Positions 1-5,824 of a DNA stretch of 11,740 nt are shown here, piece by piece; positions within the stretch are counted from its first letter, which is position 1, and each line of letters begins with the position of its first letter. The position numbers were made by a program, and so were the translations under genes. The stretch comes from Clostridiales bacterium. GTDB taxonomy: Bacteria; Bacillota; Clostridia; Oscillospirales; CAG-272. Below the pieces are notes generated by a model that was not told the origin of the DNA, did not search any database, and saw only the letters and a program-made list of their open reading frames with translations. Location of the stretch: positions 1 to 11,740 of the forward strand of contig SFNW01000056.1 in assembly GCA_004554105.1 (NCBI GenBank). The letters run 5' to 3'.

Positions 1-1389
1 CTCAAGGCCGTGGTTGATGGCGATAAACTCATAGCCCATATTGGGATGCGACTTGTCGCGCCCGTAGTAGGTGTAGTAGTGGTTATGGAAGGCGAAGGTC
101 TTGTAGCCGATGCGCGAAAGCTGATTGCCCATGGTGAAGTACATATTGTCGTTTGCACTCATTTCCAAGCACTTCGCGCTGTTGTGGAACAGACCGGTCA
201 TCGCGGTGTATTCGCCGGTTGCGGTACTGCCGCCCCACAGCGAGGTGTAGAAATTGTTGAAGACAAAGCCCTCGGTCGCCATTTTGTAGAGCGTCGGGGT
301 GCGGTCCTTGTCAATCATCTTGTAGGAGAAGCCCTCGAGCGTCATGAAAATCAGGTTTTTGCCCTTGAACAGCCCCGTATATTCGTTTTTCTTCGTAGGT
401 GTGAGCGACGAGAAATACTCGTGCGCGGCGCGGATATCCTTGTTTGTCTCGGACGCAATCAGACTCTCGAAGTCGATATCCGTCACGTTGTCGCCGTATT
501 CGACAGGTGCGGGCGGCTCGGTCGTCGCCTCGCTGCTTTCGCTCGTTGCGGCGAGGTCGGGCTCGGTCGTTGCTTCGGGGTCGGTCGTGCTCTCAAAGGG
601 GTTGACCGATTCGCTGCTGCCGTCGTCCTCGACGCTGCGTTCGCCGAACAGGGTGGTGCGAATGTCGAGCCGCATATCGGTGACGACGCCGAACCGCTTG
701 GTCGCCTCTGCGGCGGAGAACTCGTATTTGTAGTAATGGCGGTCGCCGAAGTCGCCGTTGTCAAGCGAGACGACGCCGACGGCGAGCAGATGCAGCAGCA
801 GTGCGGCAAGCAGCAGATAGCCGCGAAACGCAAGCGTCGGCGAAAAGGCGGGTGCGTAGGATTTGCGATGGACAAAGAAGAAAATCAGCGGCAGCAAAAG
901 CAGGAGAATGCCGAACCACGACGTCGAAATCGTCGACAGCGTCTCACGCCAAAAGTCGCGGAGCGCACCACCCGCCATGCCCATGGTCGCAAAGCGGTAA
1001 AAGCTCTTGAAAAAACGGAAATAGACGTATTGCGACTCGAAAATCAGCGTCGTTACCGTAAAGACGACCGAGGTGAAAATGCGGTTGCCCTTTAAGGGCA
1101 GCAGCAGTGCGATGCCGGTTGTCAAAAAGCCGAACGCGCCCGAAAAGAGCAGCAGCAGAAGCAGCGTGCGAAACGGCAATTCGCCGTAGACCGCAAAATG
1201 AAAGACAACCTCCATATAAAAGACTGCCAGTGGTATATATAAGAAAAAGAAGAAATTGCGCCGATTGCGTTTCCGCGCACGTTCTGCGCGGGAAGGATCG
1301 CCCGCTGCGGGCTGCGGCGCGGGAAAGAGCGCCTTGAAATTCGGCTCGTTTTTGAAAAACGCGCCGATTTTTGCAAAGAATCCCTTCAT
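1..1389 (-). CDS. LTA synthase family protein (membrane sulfatase-fold), 3' end outside window
   Basis: The open frame runs from ATG at 1389 to the window edge, giving 463 residues with no stop. The N-terminal third has five hydrophobic segments (about residues 40-60, 64-84, 93-106, 134-152 and 166-185), the usual LtaS layout. A Ser/Thr/Glu/Pro-rich acidic linker (about 250-295) follows, then the start of an extracellular sulfatase-like domain. The metal-ligand Glu of the NLIFMTLEGF motif is E352, and the likely catalytic Thr is T389 in GGSTATGEY, matching the family Glu and Thr (E255 and T300 in S. aureus LtaS). The later metal-binding Asp/His residues lie beyond the edge. Family members polymerise glycerol-phosphate from phosphatidylglycerol on the outer membrane face, or prime that polymer. 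GAGTGAGG precedes the ATG. The gene is monocistronic as far as visible. The family is secure, but the exact role (synthase, primase or other phosphotransferase) is not. Confidence 0.93.
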   Translation of the reverse strand, partial: MKGFFAKIGAFFKNEPNFKALFPAPQPAAGDPSRAERARKRNRRNFFFFLYIPLAVFYMEVVFHFAVYGELPFRTLLLLLLFSGAFGFLTTGIALLLPLKGNRIFTSVVFTVTTLIFESQYVYFRFFKSFYRFATMGMAGGALRDFWRETLSTISTSWFGILLLLLPLIFFFVHRKSYAPAFSPTLAFRGYLLLAALLLHLLAVGVVSLDNGDFGDRHYYKYEFSAAEATKRFGVVTDMRLDIRTTLFGERSVEDDGSSESVNPFESTTDPEATTEPDLAATSESSEATTEPPAPVEYGDNVTDIDFESLIASETNKDIRAAHEYFSSLTPTKKNEYTGLFKGKNLIFMTLEGFSYKMIDKDRTPTLYKMATEGFVFNNFYTSLWGGSTATGEYTAMTGLFHNSAKCLEMSANDNMYFTMGNQLSRIGYKTFAFHNHYYTYYGRDKSHPNMGYEFIAINHGLE

Positions 1390-1436
1390 TTTTTCGCCTC
1401 ACTCTCTCTGTAGTATATGACCTTACAACAGAATAT

Positions 1437-1465
1437 ATTTTACTACATCTTTTCGCGATTTACAA
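1437..1465 (-). promoter_or_regulatory. Predicted sigmaA promoter of the LTA-synthase-like gene
   Basis: On the minus strand, TTGTAA (1465-1460) is followed after 17 bp by TAAAAT (1442-1437). Transcription would start near 1430 and give a leader of about 40 nt before the ATG at 1389. The -35 matches consensus at 4 of 6 positions and the -10 at 5 of 6. Confidence 0.5.
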
Positions 1466-1533
1466 CCGTCCCGCGAAAAATTAAGAAAGAAAAAAGAATT
1501 TGTCGGATTTGCGCATTCATGCGTCGACGCCTG

Positions 1534-1562
1534 TTGACAAATTCCGCACGGCGTGGCATAAT
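1534..1562 (+). promoter_or_regulatory. Strong predicted sigmaA promoter upstream of the zinc-ribbon gene
   Basis: TTGACA (1534-1539), a 17-bp spacer and CATAAT (1557-1562) form a near-consensus promoter. Transcription would start at about 1569, inside the left arm of the hairpin at 1566-1592 and about 227 nt before the next start codon at 1796. The transcript would therefore carry a long structured leader, or end early as a small RNA. Confidence 0.75.
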
Positions 1563-1565
1563 AGA

Positions 1566-1592
1566 CCTATCGGGCGTGGAACGCCCGATAGG
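1566..1592 (+). other. 11-bp perfect inverted repeat at the predicted transcription start
   Basis: CCTATCGGGCG (1566-1576) and CGCCCGATAGG (1582-1592) are perfect reverse complements around a 5-nt loop. The repeat starts 4 bp after the -10 hexamer, so it could act as DNA (an operator over the start site) or as a hairpin at the 5' end of the RNA. No T-run follows, so it is not a terminator by itself. Confidence 0.65.
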
Positions 1593-1606
1593 CTTGAGTT
1601 CTTGCT

Positions 1607-1633
1607 CGCCGCCGAAATCAGGGCGGCGGTTTT
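1607..1633 (+). terminator. Terminator-like or attenuator-like hairpin in the leader
   Basis: CGCCGCC (1607-1613) pairs with GGCGGCG (1622-1628) across an 8-nt loop, and GTTTT follows at 1629-1633. The T-run is only four bases, so termination would be partial at best. It lies about 40 nt into the RNA from the 1534-1562 promoter and 163 bp before the next gene. Confidence 0.35.
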
Positions 1634-1756
1634 CCGCATTTTGTTGACCTGCTGTATCGTAGGGGCGGATTCCATATCCGCCCGCATAGAACAGCAAACC
1701 CATAGGTGCGACTGCCGAATCGCCTGCATTTGCAGCAATATAATCGTAAAAACCGC
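1626..1756. repeat. Nested inverted-repeat segment, possibly a small palindromic intergenic element
   Basis: Three nested inverted repeats share roughly one centre. The outer pair is GCGGTTTT (1626-1633) and AAAACCGC (1749-1756). The middle pair is TGCTGT (1650-1655) and ACAGCA (1691-1696). The inner pair is GGGCGGAT (1663-1670) and ATCCGCCC (1676-1683). From memory, the GTAGGGGCG...CGCCCG core resembles intergenic palindromes scattered through Ruminococcaceae-type genomes; this could not be searched here. A weak TATAAT (1739-1744) sits near its right end. No coding sequence is supported in 1390-1795. Confidence 0.4.
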
Positions 1757-1795
1757 TGCGGTCGACCGACCGAGCGCTTTAAGGAGGAAAATACT

Positions 1796-2347
1796 ATGTT
1801 TTGTCCCAACTGCGGCAAGGCGCTTGCCGACGACGCAAAGTTCTGCGACGCCTGCGGCGCGTCGGTTGACGGAACGGCAAAGGCGGCGGGTGCCGGCGCA
1901 CAGACGACCGGCAATGCCGAAGAGAAAATCAAGGCGTTTGCAAAGGTCGAGGACCGCACGGCGGAGTTTGACGCCGACGACATCGCGAAAAACAAGGGGC
2001 TGTCGCTGCTCTCTTATCTTGGCATCTTATTGTTGATTCCGCTGTTTGCCGCGAAGGATTCCAAGTTTGCACGCTTCCACATCAATCAGGGACTCACGCT
2101 GTTTTTGGCGGGAAGTGCGGTGCAGGTTGTGCAGAATATCCTGAACGCCGTTATCAATGGGGTGCGCTATTCGCTGCCCGGCATGGTGTTCTACGAAATC
2201 GGCACGGCGCTGCACTGGATTGTGACCATTCTTTTCGTCATTGTCGGTCTTGCGCTTCTCGCGCTGGCGGTTACCGGCATTGTCAACGCTTGCAGCGGCA
2301 AGGCAAAGACGCTGCCGGTACTCGGCAATCTCCACCTCTTTGACTAA
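1796..2347 (+). CDS. Zinc-ribbon membrane protein (DUF4870-like), unknown function
   Basis: A 183-residue protein. The start is fixed by AAGGAGG (1781-1787), nine bases before the ATG; an in-frame upstream extension to 1706 has no comparable site. An N-terminal zinc ribbon carries two CxxC knuckles (C3/C6 and C17/C20). An Ala/Gly-rich linker (27-42) and a charged stretch (43-67) follow. The C-terminal half is hydrophobic, with segments near 68-85, 99-120 and 139-166. The FARFHINQGLTLFL stretch (91-104) resembles the Arg/His-Gln-Gly motif of small DUF4870-type membrane proteins. Zinc binding by the ribbon is inferred from the cysteines. It is the only gene between the leader at 1534-1795 and the terminator at 2429-2455. 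Its position beside the zinc uptake operon may be coincidental, and no function is assigned. Confidence 0.88.
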   Translation: MFCPNCGKALADDAKFCDACGASVDGTAKAAGAGAQTTGNAEEKIKAFAKVEDRTAEFDADDIAKNKGLSLLSYLGILLLIPLFAAKDSKFARFHINQGLTLFLAGSAVQVVQNILNAVINGVRYSLPGMVFYEIGTALHWIVTILFVIVGLALLALAVTGIVNACSGKAKTLPVLGNLHLFD

Positions 2348-2428
2348 ATGTGACCGTCGCATACGGCGCAGACCGACCGGCGAAAGGTTGTGTTTCAAGG
2401 GGGCAGTGTGCCTCGACCTATTGAAGTG

Positions 2429-2455
2429 AAAAACCGCCCCGAAGGGCGGTTTTTT
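2429..2455. terminator. Bidirectional rho-independent terminator
   Basis: CCGCCC (2434-2439) and GGGCGG (2444-2449) form a stem with a CGAA loop. It is flanked by five A residues on the left and six T residues on the right, so it can serve both the rightward zinc-ribbon gene and the leftward znu operon, which converge here. Nothing else is apparent in 2348-2428. Confidence 0.9.
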
Positions 2456-2500
2456 GCATATATGTTCTGTTTTCGCCGGTCGGGGCGCGGAGAGGGAGTT

Positions 2501-3313
2501 TTACCGTTTGCAGAGCTTTCCGAGCAGGGTGCAGACAAGCAGGGCGGCGAGGTTGCAGAGGACAATCGTCGCGCCGGCGGGCAGGGTGGTCGAGAGCAGA
2601 AGCCCGCAGAGGAAGGAGACGACCGAAATCACCGCGGAGAGGACGACCACGCCGCGGAAGCTGCCCGCCAGCCGCATTGCGCCGAGGGCGGGGAAGATAA
2701 TCAGGCTGGAAATCAGCATCGTGCCGACGATGCGCATACCGACGACGACGGTCACGGCAATCAGCAGTGCGAGCAGCCCGTTGTAGAGCCGCACGCGCAC
2801 GCCCGCGCTCTTGGCAAACGGCATATCAAAGGTCACGGCGAAAATGCGGTTTTTGAACAGCACAAAGAGCAGAATCACGACCGCCGAGAGAATGACCGAG
2901 AGAATGACGTCCGACTTCGTCAGCGTCAGAATGCTGCCGAACAGATAGCCGTTTAAGTCGGTCGCGCTGCCGCCCGCAAGCGAATTGACCACGACGCCGA
3001 TTGCCAGCGCGGACGAGGACAGCACCGCGATGGCACTGTCGCCGCGAATCTTCGTGCTTTCGGACAGTCCGAGCAGCAAAAATGCGGTGAGAATGACGAC
3101 CGGCACGGCGACCGCCATCGGCGCAAAGCCGAGCGCATAGGCGACCGAGAGCGCACCGAAGCCGACGTGCGAAAGCCCGTCGCCGATCATCGCGTAGCGG
3201 CGCAGGACGAGCAAAACGCCGAGCAGTGCGGCGCAGAGCGCAATCGGAATCCCCACAATCAGCGCGTAGCGCATGACCGTGAGCGAAAAGACCGAGGATA
3301 AATACTCAAGCAT
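2501..3313 (-). CDS. znuB: Zinc ABC transporter permease ZnuB
   Basis: A 270-residue, almost entirely hydrophobic protein of the ABC-3 (metal) permease family, with about eight or nine predicted membrane segments. The motif GDGLSHVGFGALSVAY (44-59) corresponds to the family's GDxLSH motif, which contacts the ATPase. ZnuB forms the membrane channel through which ZnuC-driven ATP hydrolysis imports metal delivered by ZnuA. The ATG at 3313 has GGAGGA about 9 nt upstream on the minus strand. The gene overlaps the end of znuC by 8 bp and is the last gene of the operon, 46 bp before the shared terminator. Manganese or iron cannot be excluded from the permease alone; the zinc assignment rests on the linked Fur-family gene and the His-rich receptor. 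Confidence 0.93.
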   Translation of the reverse strand: MLEYLSSVFSLTVMRYALIVGIPIALCAALLGVLLVLRRYAMIGDGLSHVGFGALSVAYALGFAPMAVAVPVVILTAFLLLGLSESTKIRGDSAIAVLSSSALAIGVVVNSLAGGSATDLNGYLFGSILTLTKSDVILSVILSAVVILLFVLFKNRIFAVTFDMPFAKSAGVRVRLYNGLLALLIAVTVVVGMRIVGTMLISSLIIFPALGAMRLAGSFRGVVVLSAVISVVSFLCGLLLSTTLPAGATIVLCNLAALLVCTLLGKLCKR

Positions 3314-4016
3314 GATCGCTTTCCTCCGTTCCGAACGCCGCGCCGTAGGGCGTTTTCAGGTAGTCCTCGGGCGTGCCGATAAAGCGCAGCGAGGTGGCAA
3401 GGTGCAGGATTCTGTCCGAATAGCGCAGAGCACCGCCGACGTCGTGCGAAACCATAATGACCGTCATGCCGTGCTCGCTCGACAGGTGCTTGACCGTGGC
3501 GTACAGCTCCTTGGTGACGAGCGGGTCAAGTCCGGTCGTCGGCTCGTCGAGCAGAAGCACCTCCTTTGCCGCGCAGAGTGCGCGGCAGAGCAGCACGCGC
3601 TGCTGCTGACCGCCCGAGAGCGCGCGGTAATTCTTCTTGGCAAACGGCGTCACGCCGAGCATATCCATGTTTGCCTTGGCAGCCGCTTTCTGTGCGCGGC
3701 TGTAAAAGGGCAGCAGCCCCGTCGCGCCGACGCAGCCCGACAGCACGACCTCCCACACGCTCGCGGGGAAATCGCGCTGTGCGCTCGACTGCTGCGGCAG
3801 ATAGCCGATTCTGCCGACCGTGTGCGCGTCGACCTCGATACTGCCGCCGTCGGGCGTAATCATGCCGAGAATTGCCTTGACCAGCGTGGATTTGCCCGCG
3901 CCGTTTTCGCCGACGATCGTCAGAAATTCGCCCTTGTTCACCGAAAAACTCACGTCGTCGAGCGCGAGCGTTCGTTCGTTGTGTACCGTAATGTGCTTGC
4001 AGGTTATGACGTCCAT
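3306..4016 (-). CDS. znuC: Zinc ABC transporter ATP-binding protein ZnuC
   Basis: A 236-residue ABC ATPase with all core motifs: Walker A GENGAGKST (36-44), Q-loop in LPQQ (73-76), signature LSGGQQQR (133-140), Walker B VLLLDEP (153-159) and the H-loop His at 191. It powers metal import with ZnuB from the cytoplasmic face. The start is ATG at 4016, which overlaps the znuA stop as TGATG and so implies translational coupling. An in-frame extension to 4142 would read back through the znuA coding sequence in another frame and gives Arg-rich nonsense-like sequence, so it was rejected. The C-terminus ends in EESDHA, while some ZnuC proteins have longer His-rich tails. Confidence 0.95.
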   Translation of the reverse strand: MDVITCKHITVHNERTLALDDVSFSVNKGEFLTIVGENGAGKSTLVKAILGMITPDGGSIEVDAHTVGRIGYLPQQSSAQRDFPASVWEVVLSGCVGATGLLPFYSRAQKAAAKANMDMLGVTPFAKKNYRALSGGQQQRVLLCRALCAAKEVLLLDEPTTGLDPLVTKELYATVKHLSSEHGMTVIMVSHDVGGALRYSDRILHLATSLRFIGTPEDYLKTPYGAAFGTEESDHA

Positions 4017-4978
4017 CAGCCGAGCGCCTCTCTCAAAACTTCGATATTTTTCTTTGTGAGCGAGAGGTAGTCCTCGCCCGCGTCGTATTCCGCCTTGGTG
4101 ATGTTGTGAATCGCGTGCAGGCGCAGTACCCTGACGCCGCACTCGGCGGCAATTGCCTCGGCGGTTTTCTGCTCGGAGAGACTGTCGTAGAGGACGGCGG
4201 GCGCGCCGCTTGCCTTGATTGCCTCGACTATGGCGAGCATCGCGGCGGGTGACGGCTCGGTGTGCGAGGCGCAGCCCTCGAATACCGAGAGGTGGTCGAG
4301 GTCGAACTCGTCAAAGAGATAGGCAAAGGCAAACGAGCCGCCGAAGTAGGCGCAGTTGTGCGCGGCGTTCTGCCGCACCTCCTGCATTTCGGTTTTTAGC
4401 GATGCCAGCTTTTCGGTATAGGCGGTGAAATTCTCCGCATAGAGCGGCGCACCGCTCGGGTCGATTGCGGCAAGCGCGTCGGCAATCGCCGCGCAGAGGG
4501 TTTTTGCGTTGTCAAGCGAGGTCCAGATGTGCGGGTCGCAGTCGCTGTGGTCGTGGTCTGCGTCCCCGTGCTCGCCGTCATGGTCATGCGCGGCGGCGGG
4601 CAGCAGCGCGACGCACTTCGACAGGTCGAGCACGCGCAGACTGCCCGATTCGACGGCTTCGGCAATGTCGGCGCTCTTTAGCAGCTTGTCCGTCCAAAGC
4701 TCCATTTCGCCGCCCGTGTAGATAAAGAGGTCGGCGTTTGCAATCTTCAGCATATCGGCGGGCGTGGGGTCGTAGGTGTGCGCGTCCGCGCCGAAGCCGA
4801 GCAGAAGCGTGACGTCGGCACGGTCGCCCGCGAGCTGCTTTGCAAAATCGTATTGCGGAAAGAGCGTCGCGACGACCTGCGGCTTGTCACGCTCGGCGGG
4901 CTTGCCGCAGGACGGCAGAAGAAGCGGCAAAATAAGCGCAAAAAGCAGCGCGAGCAGAATGCGGATTTGATGTTTCAT
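4016..4978 (-). CDS. znuA: Zinc-binding lipoprotein ZnuA (cluster A-I solute receptor)
   Basis: A 320-residue metal receptor. A short positive N-terminus and hydrophobic stretch (5-22) lead to the lipobox LPSC, with lipidated Cys at C24. H67 in GADAHTYDPTP and H150 in DPHIWTS occupy the first two conserved metal-ligand positions. Between them lies a His/Asp-rich loop (131-144, with six His) typical of zinc receptors. The third usual His, in a GHxAF-like motif, is not present: the sequence there is YFGGSFAFAYLF (211-222). The C-terminus HAIHNITKAEYDAGEDYLSL is characteristic of a clostridial subgroup (from memory). The ATG at 4978 overlaps the zur stop by 4 bp (ATGA). A longer frame back to 5452 runs through zur out of frame and was rejected. 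It captures extracellular zinc and passes it to ZnuBC. Confidence 0.94.
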   Translation of the reverse strand: MKHQIRILLALLFALILPLLLPSCGKPAERDKPQVVATLFPQYDFAKQLAGDRADVTLLLGFGADAHTYDPTPADMLKIANADLFIYTGGEMELWTDKLLKSADIAEAVESGSLRVLDLSKCVALLPAAAHDHDGEHGDADHDHSDCDPHIWTSLDNAKTLCAAIADALAAIDPSGAPLYAENFTAYTEKLASLKTEMQEVRQNAAHNCAYFGGSFAFAYLFDEFDLDHLSVFEGCASHTEPSPAAMLAIVEAIKASGAPAVLYDSLSEQKTAEAIAAECGVRVLRLHAIHNITKAEYDAGEDYLSLTKKNIEVLREALG

Positions 4979-5415
4979 TTTGCGTTTACCTCCTCGTTTT
5001 CCGCCTTTTCGGCTTTTTCTTTTTGGCATTTTTCGCACAGACCGTAGAGCATTGTCTTTCTTTCGTCCACCGAAAAGCCGTGCGCCGCCGCCATGTGGGC
5101 AAAGAGAGCCTCCAGCTCGTGGCAGTGCGTGTGGCAGACCTCGCCGCAGCGCGTGCAAATCAGGTGAAAATGGCAGTCGTCGCCGCATTCGCTGCCGATG
5201 ACGCGGTAGGTCGCGCTTTTGCCGCTCTCGGCGGCAAAACGGCTGATTTTTCCCTCGCGGCAGAGGGCTTCGAGCCGACGGTAGACCGTGGTGCGCCCGA
5301 TTTTTTCGCCCTCGGCGTCGAGCGCCGCGCAGACGCCGTCCACCGTGAGGCTTTGATTTTTGTGCCGCTCGAGACACTCGAGCACGGCACATTTCTGTTT
5401 TGTATTGTAACGCAT
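4975..5415 (-). CDS. zur: Fur-family zinc-responsive repressor, Zur-like
   Basis: A 146-residue Fur-family regulator. The N-terminal winged helix includes the recognition helix IGRTTVYRRLEAL (39-51). The C-terminal dimerisation domain has CHFHLIC (81-87), the His/Cys cluster CHTHCHE (94-100) and two CxxC pairs (C87/C90 and C127/C130) for structural zinc. It is a little longer than average because of a Lys/Glu-rich tail (131-146). The start is ATG at 5415, with GAGG six bases upstream; a TTG four codons earlier is less likely. It heads the znu operon behind a palindromic operator. In this family, metal-bound dimers repress uptake genes. Linkage to znuACB points to zinc sensing, although the subtype (Zur, Fur or PerR) is inferred from context. 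Confidence 0.9.
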   Translation of the reverse strand: MRYNTKQKCAVLECLERHKNQSLTVDGVCAALDAEGEKIGRTTVYRRLEALCREGKISRFAAESGKSATYRVIGSECGDDCHFHLICTRCGEVCHTHCHELEALFAHMAAAHGFSVDERKTMLYGLCEKCQKEKAEKAENEEVNAK

Positions 5416-5431
5416 AGTCTTCCTCAAAATC

Positions 5432-5450
5432 GAAATTGAAATTCAAATTC
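5432..5450. promoter_or_regulatory. Predicted Zur operator (9-1-9 palindrome)
   Basis: GAAATTGAAATTCAAATTC is a 19-bp 9-1-9 inverted repeat centred on 5441, with 8 of 9 pairs matching and a perfect TTGAA-A-TTCAA core. This is the usual Fur-family architecture, although the half-site differs from the Bacillus Zur box. It lies 11-29 bp downstream of the predicted zur start of transcription and upstream of the ribosome binding site, suited to autorepression of the operon. Confidence 0.7.
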
Positions 5451-5467
5451 AAATTACCGACCCGTAC

Positions 5468-5496
5468 AGTATACGCGCCCGTGCGGCTTCTGTCAA
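5468..5496 (-). promoter_or_regulatory. Promoter of the zur-znuACB operon
   Basis: On the minus strand, TTGACA (5496-5491) is followed by a 17-bp spacer and TATACT (5473-5468), a nearly perfect sigmaA promoter. Predicted initiation is near 5461, giving a leader of about 45 nt that contains the Fur-type palindrome. Confidence 0.88.
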
Positions 5497-5500
5497 GATT

Positions 5501-5531
5501 TTTTGCGCAAATTCTTGCTATCGGCGCAAAA
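5501..5531. promoter_or_regulatory. Inverted repeat between divergent promoters, possible operator
   Basis: TTTTGCGC (5501-5508) and GCGCAAAA (5524-5531) are perfect 8-bp reverse complements separated by 15 bp. The left arm lies 4 bp beyond the -35 element of the leftward zur promoter, and the right arm lies inside the spacer of the rightward promoter. A regulator bound here could affect both units, but no regulator is identified. Confidence 0.4.
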
Positions 5532-5543
5532 CTATTGTATGAT
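5515..5543 (+). promoter_or_regulatory. Predicted sigmaA promoter for the parvulin operon
   Basis: TTGCTA (5515-5520), a 17-bp spacer and TATGAT (5538-5543) form a good promoter facing right. It is about 275 bp upstream of the first credible gene start (5825), with a palindromic repeat element in between. Confidence 0.65.
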
Positions 5544-5640
5544 TATAAGTAAAGGAAACAAAAATGCCCCGCTTCCGAAGTTTTTTGCGGATTCTGAACT
5601 TGAATTGCCGGCATAAGAGGTCGCAGTCGGGTCTTTCAAA

Positions 5641-5748
5641 GGCTCCCTCTTTGAGGGAGCTGTCAACGAAGTTGACTGAAGGAGTACGATTGACATTGTT
5701 GACTCCTTTCGTCGGCTTCGCCGCCACCTCCCTCAAGGAGGGAGGCTC
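5641..5748. repeat. 108-bp palindromic intergenic repeat (MITE-like)
   Basis: The arms 5641-5685 and 5702-5748 are imperfect inverted copies of each other around a 16-bp centre. Each arm also folds on itself. The left arm holds CTCCCTC-TTT-GAGGGAG and GTCAAC-GAA-GTTGAC; the right arm holds GTCGGC-TTC-GCCGCC (one mismatch) and CTCCCTC-AAG-GAGGGAG. Elements with CTCCCTCTTTGAGGGAG-type arms recur in clostridial intergenic regions (from memory) and are often mistranslated as short hypothetical proteins. It separates the promoter at 5515-5543 from its gene. No clear target-site duplication is visible. Confidence 0.75.
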
Positions 5749-5824
5749 AATTAGATTGTGTATAAGAATTGCCGAGATAGGTTTTCCTATTGATTAAAAT
5801 GTGTCAAAAGAAAGACGGAGAAGA

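Noticed and set aside
10..1095. 361-codon plus-strand frame
   Set aside because: It is antisense to the LTA-synthase-like gene, whose translation shows clear membrane segments and catalytic motifs. The frame exists because GC-rich third positions remove stops; its product is compositionally odd.
2390..2956. 188-codon plus-strand frame
   Set aside because: It reads through the bidirectional terminator and then antisense to znuB, giving a Gly/Glu/His-rich product.
4979..5452. N-terminal extension of znuA giving a 478-residue frame
   Set aside because: The extra 158 residues lie in another frame over zur, are Arg-rich and lack homology. The ATG at 4978 begins a clear lipoprotein signal peptide.
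5641..5748. CRISPR array
   Set aside because: The repeats are inverted arms of one element, not regularly spaced direct repeats with unique spacers.
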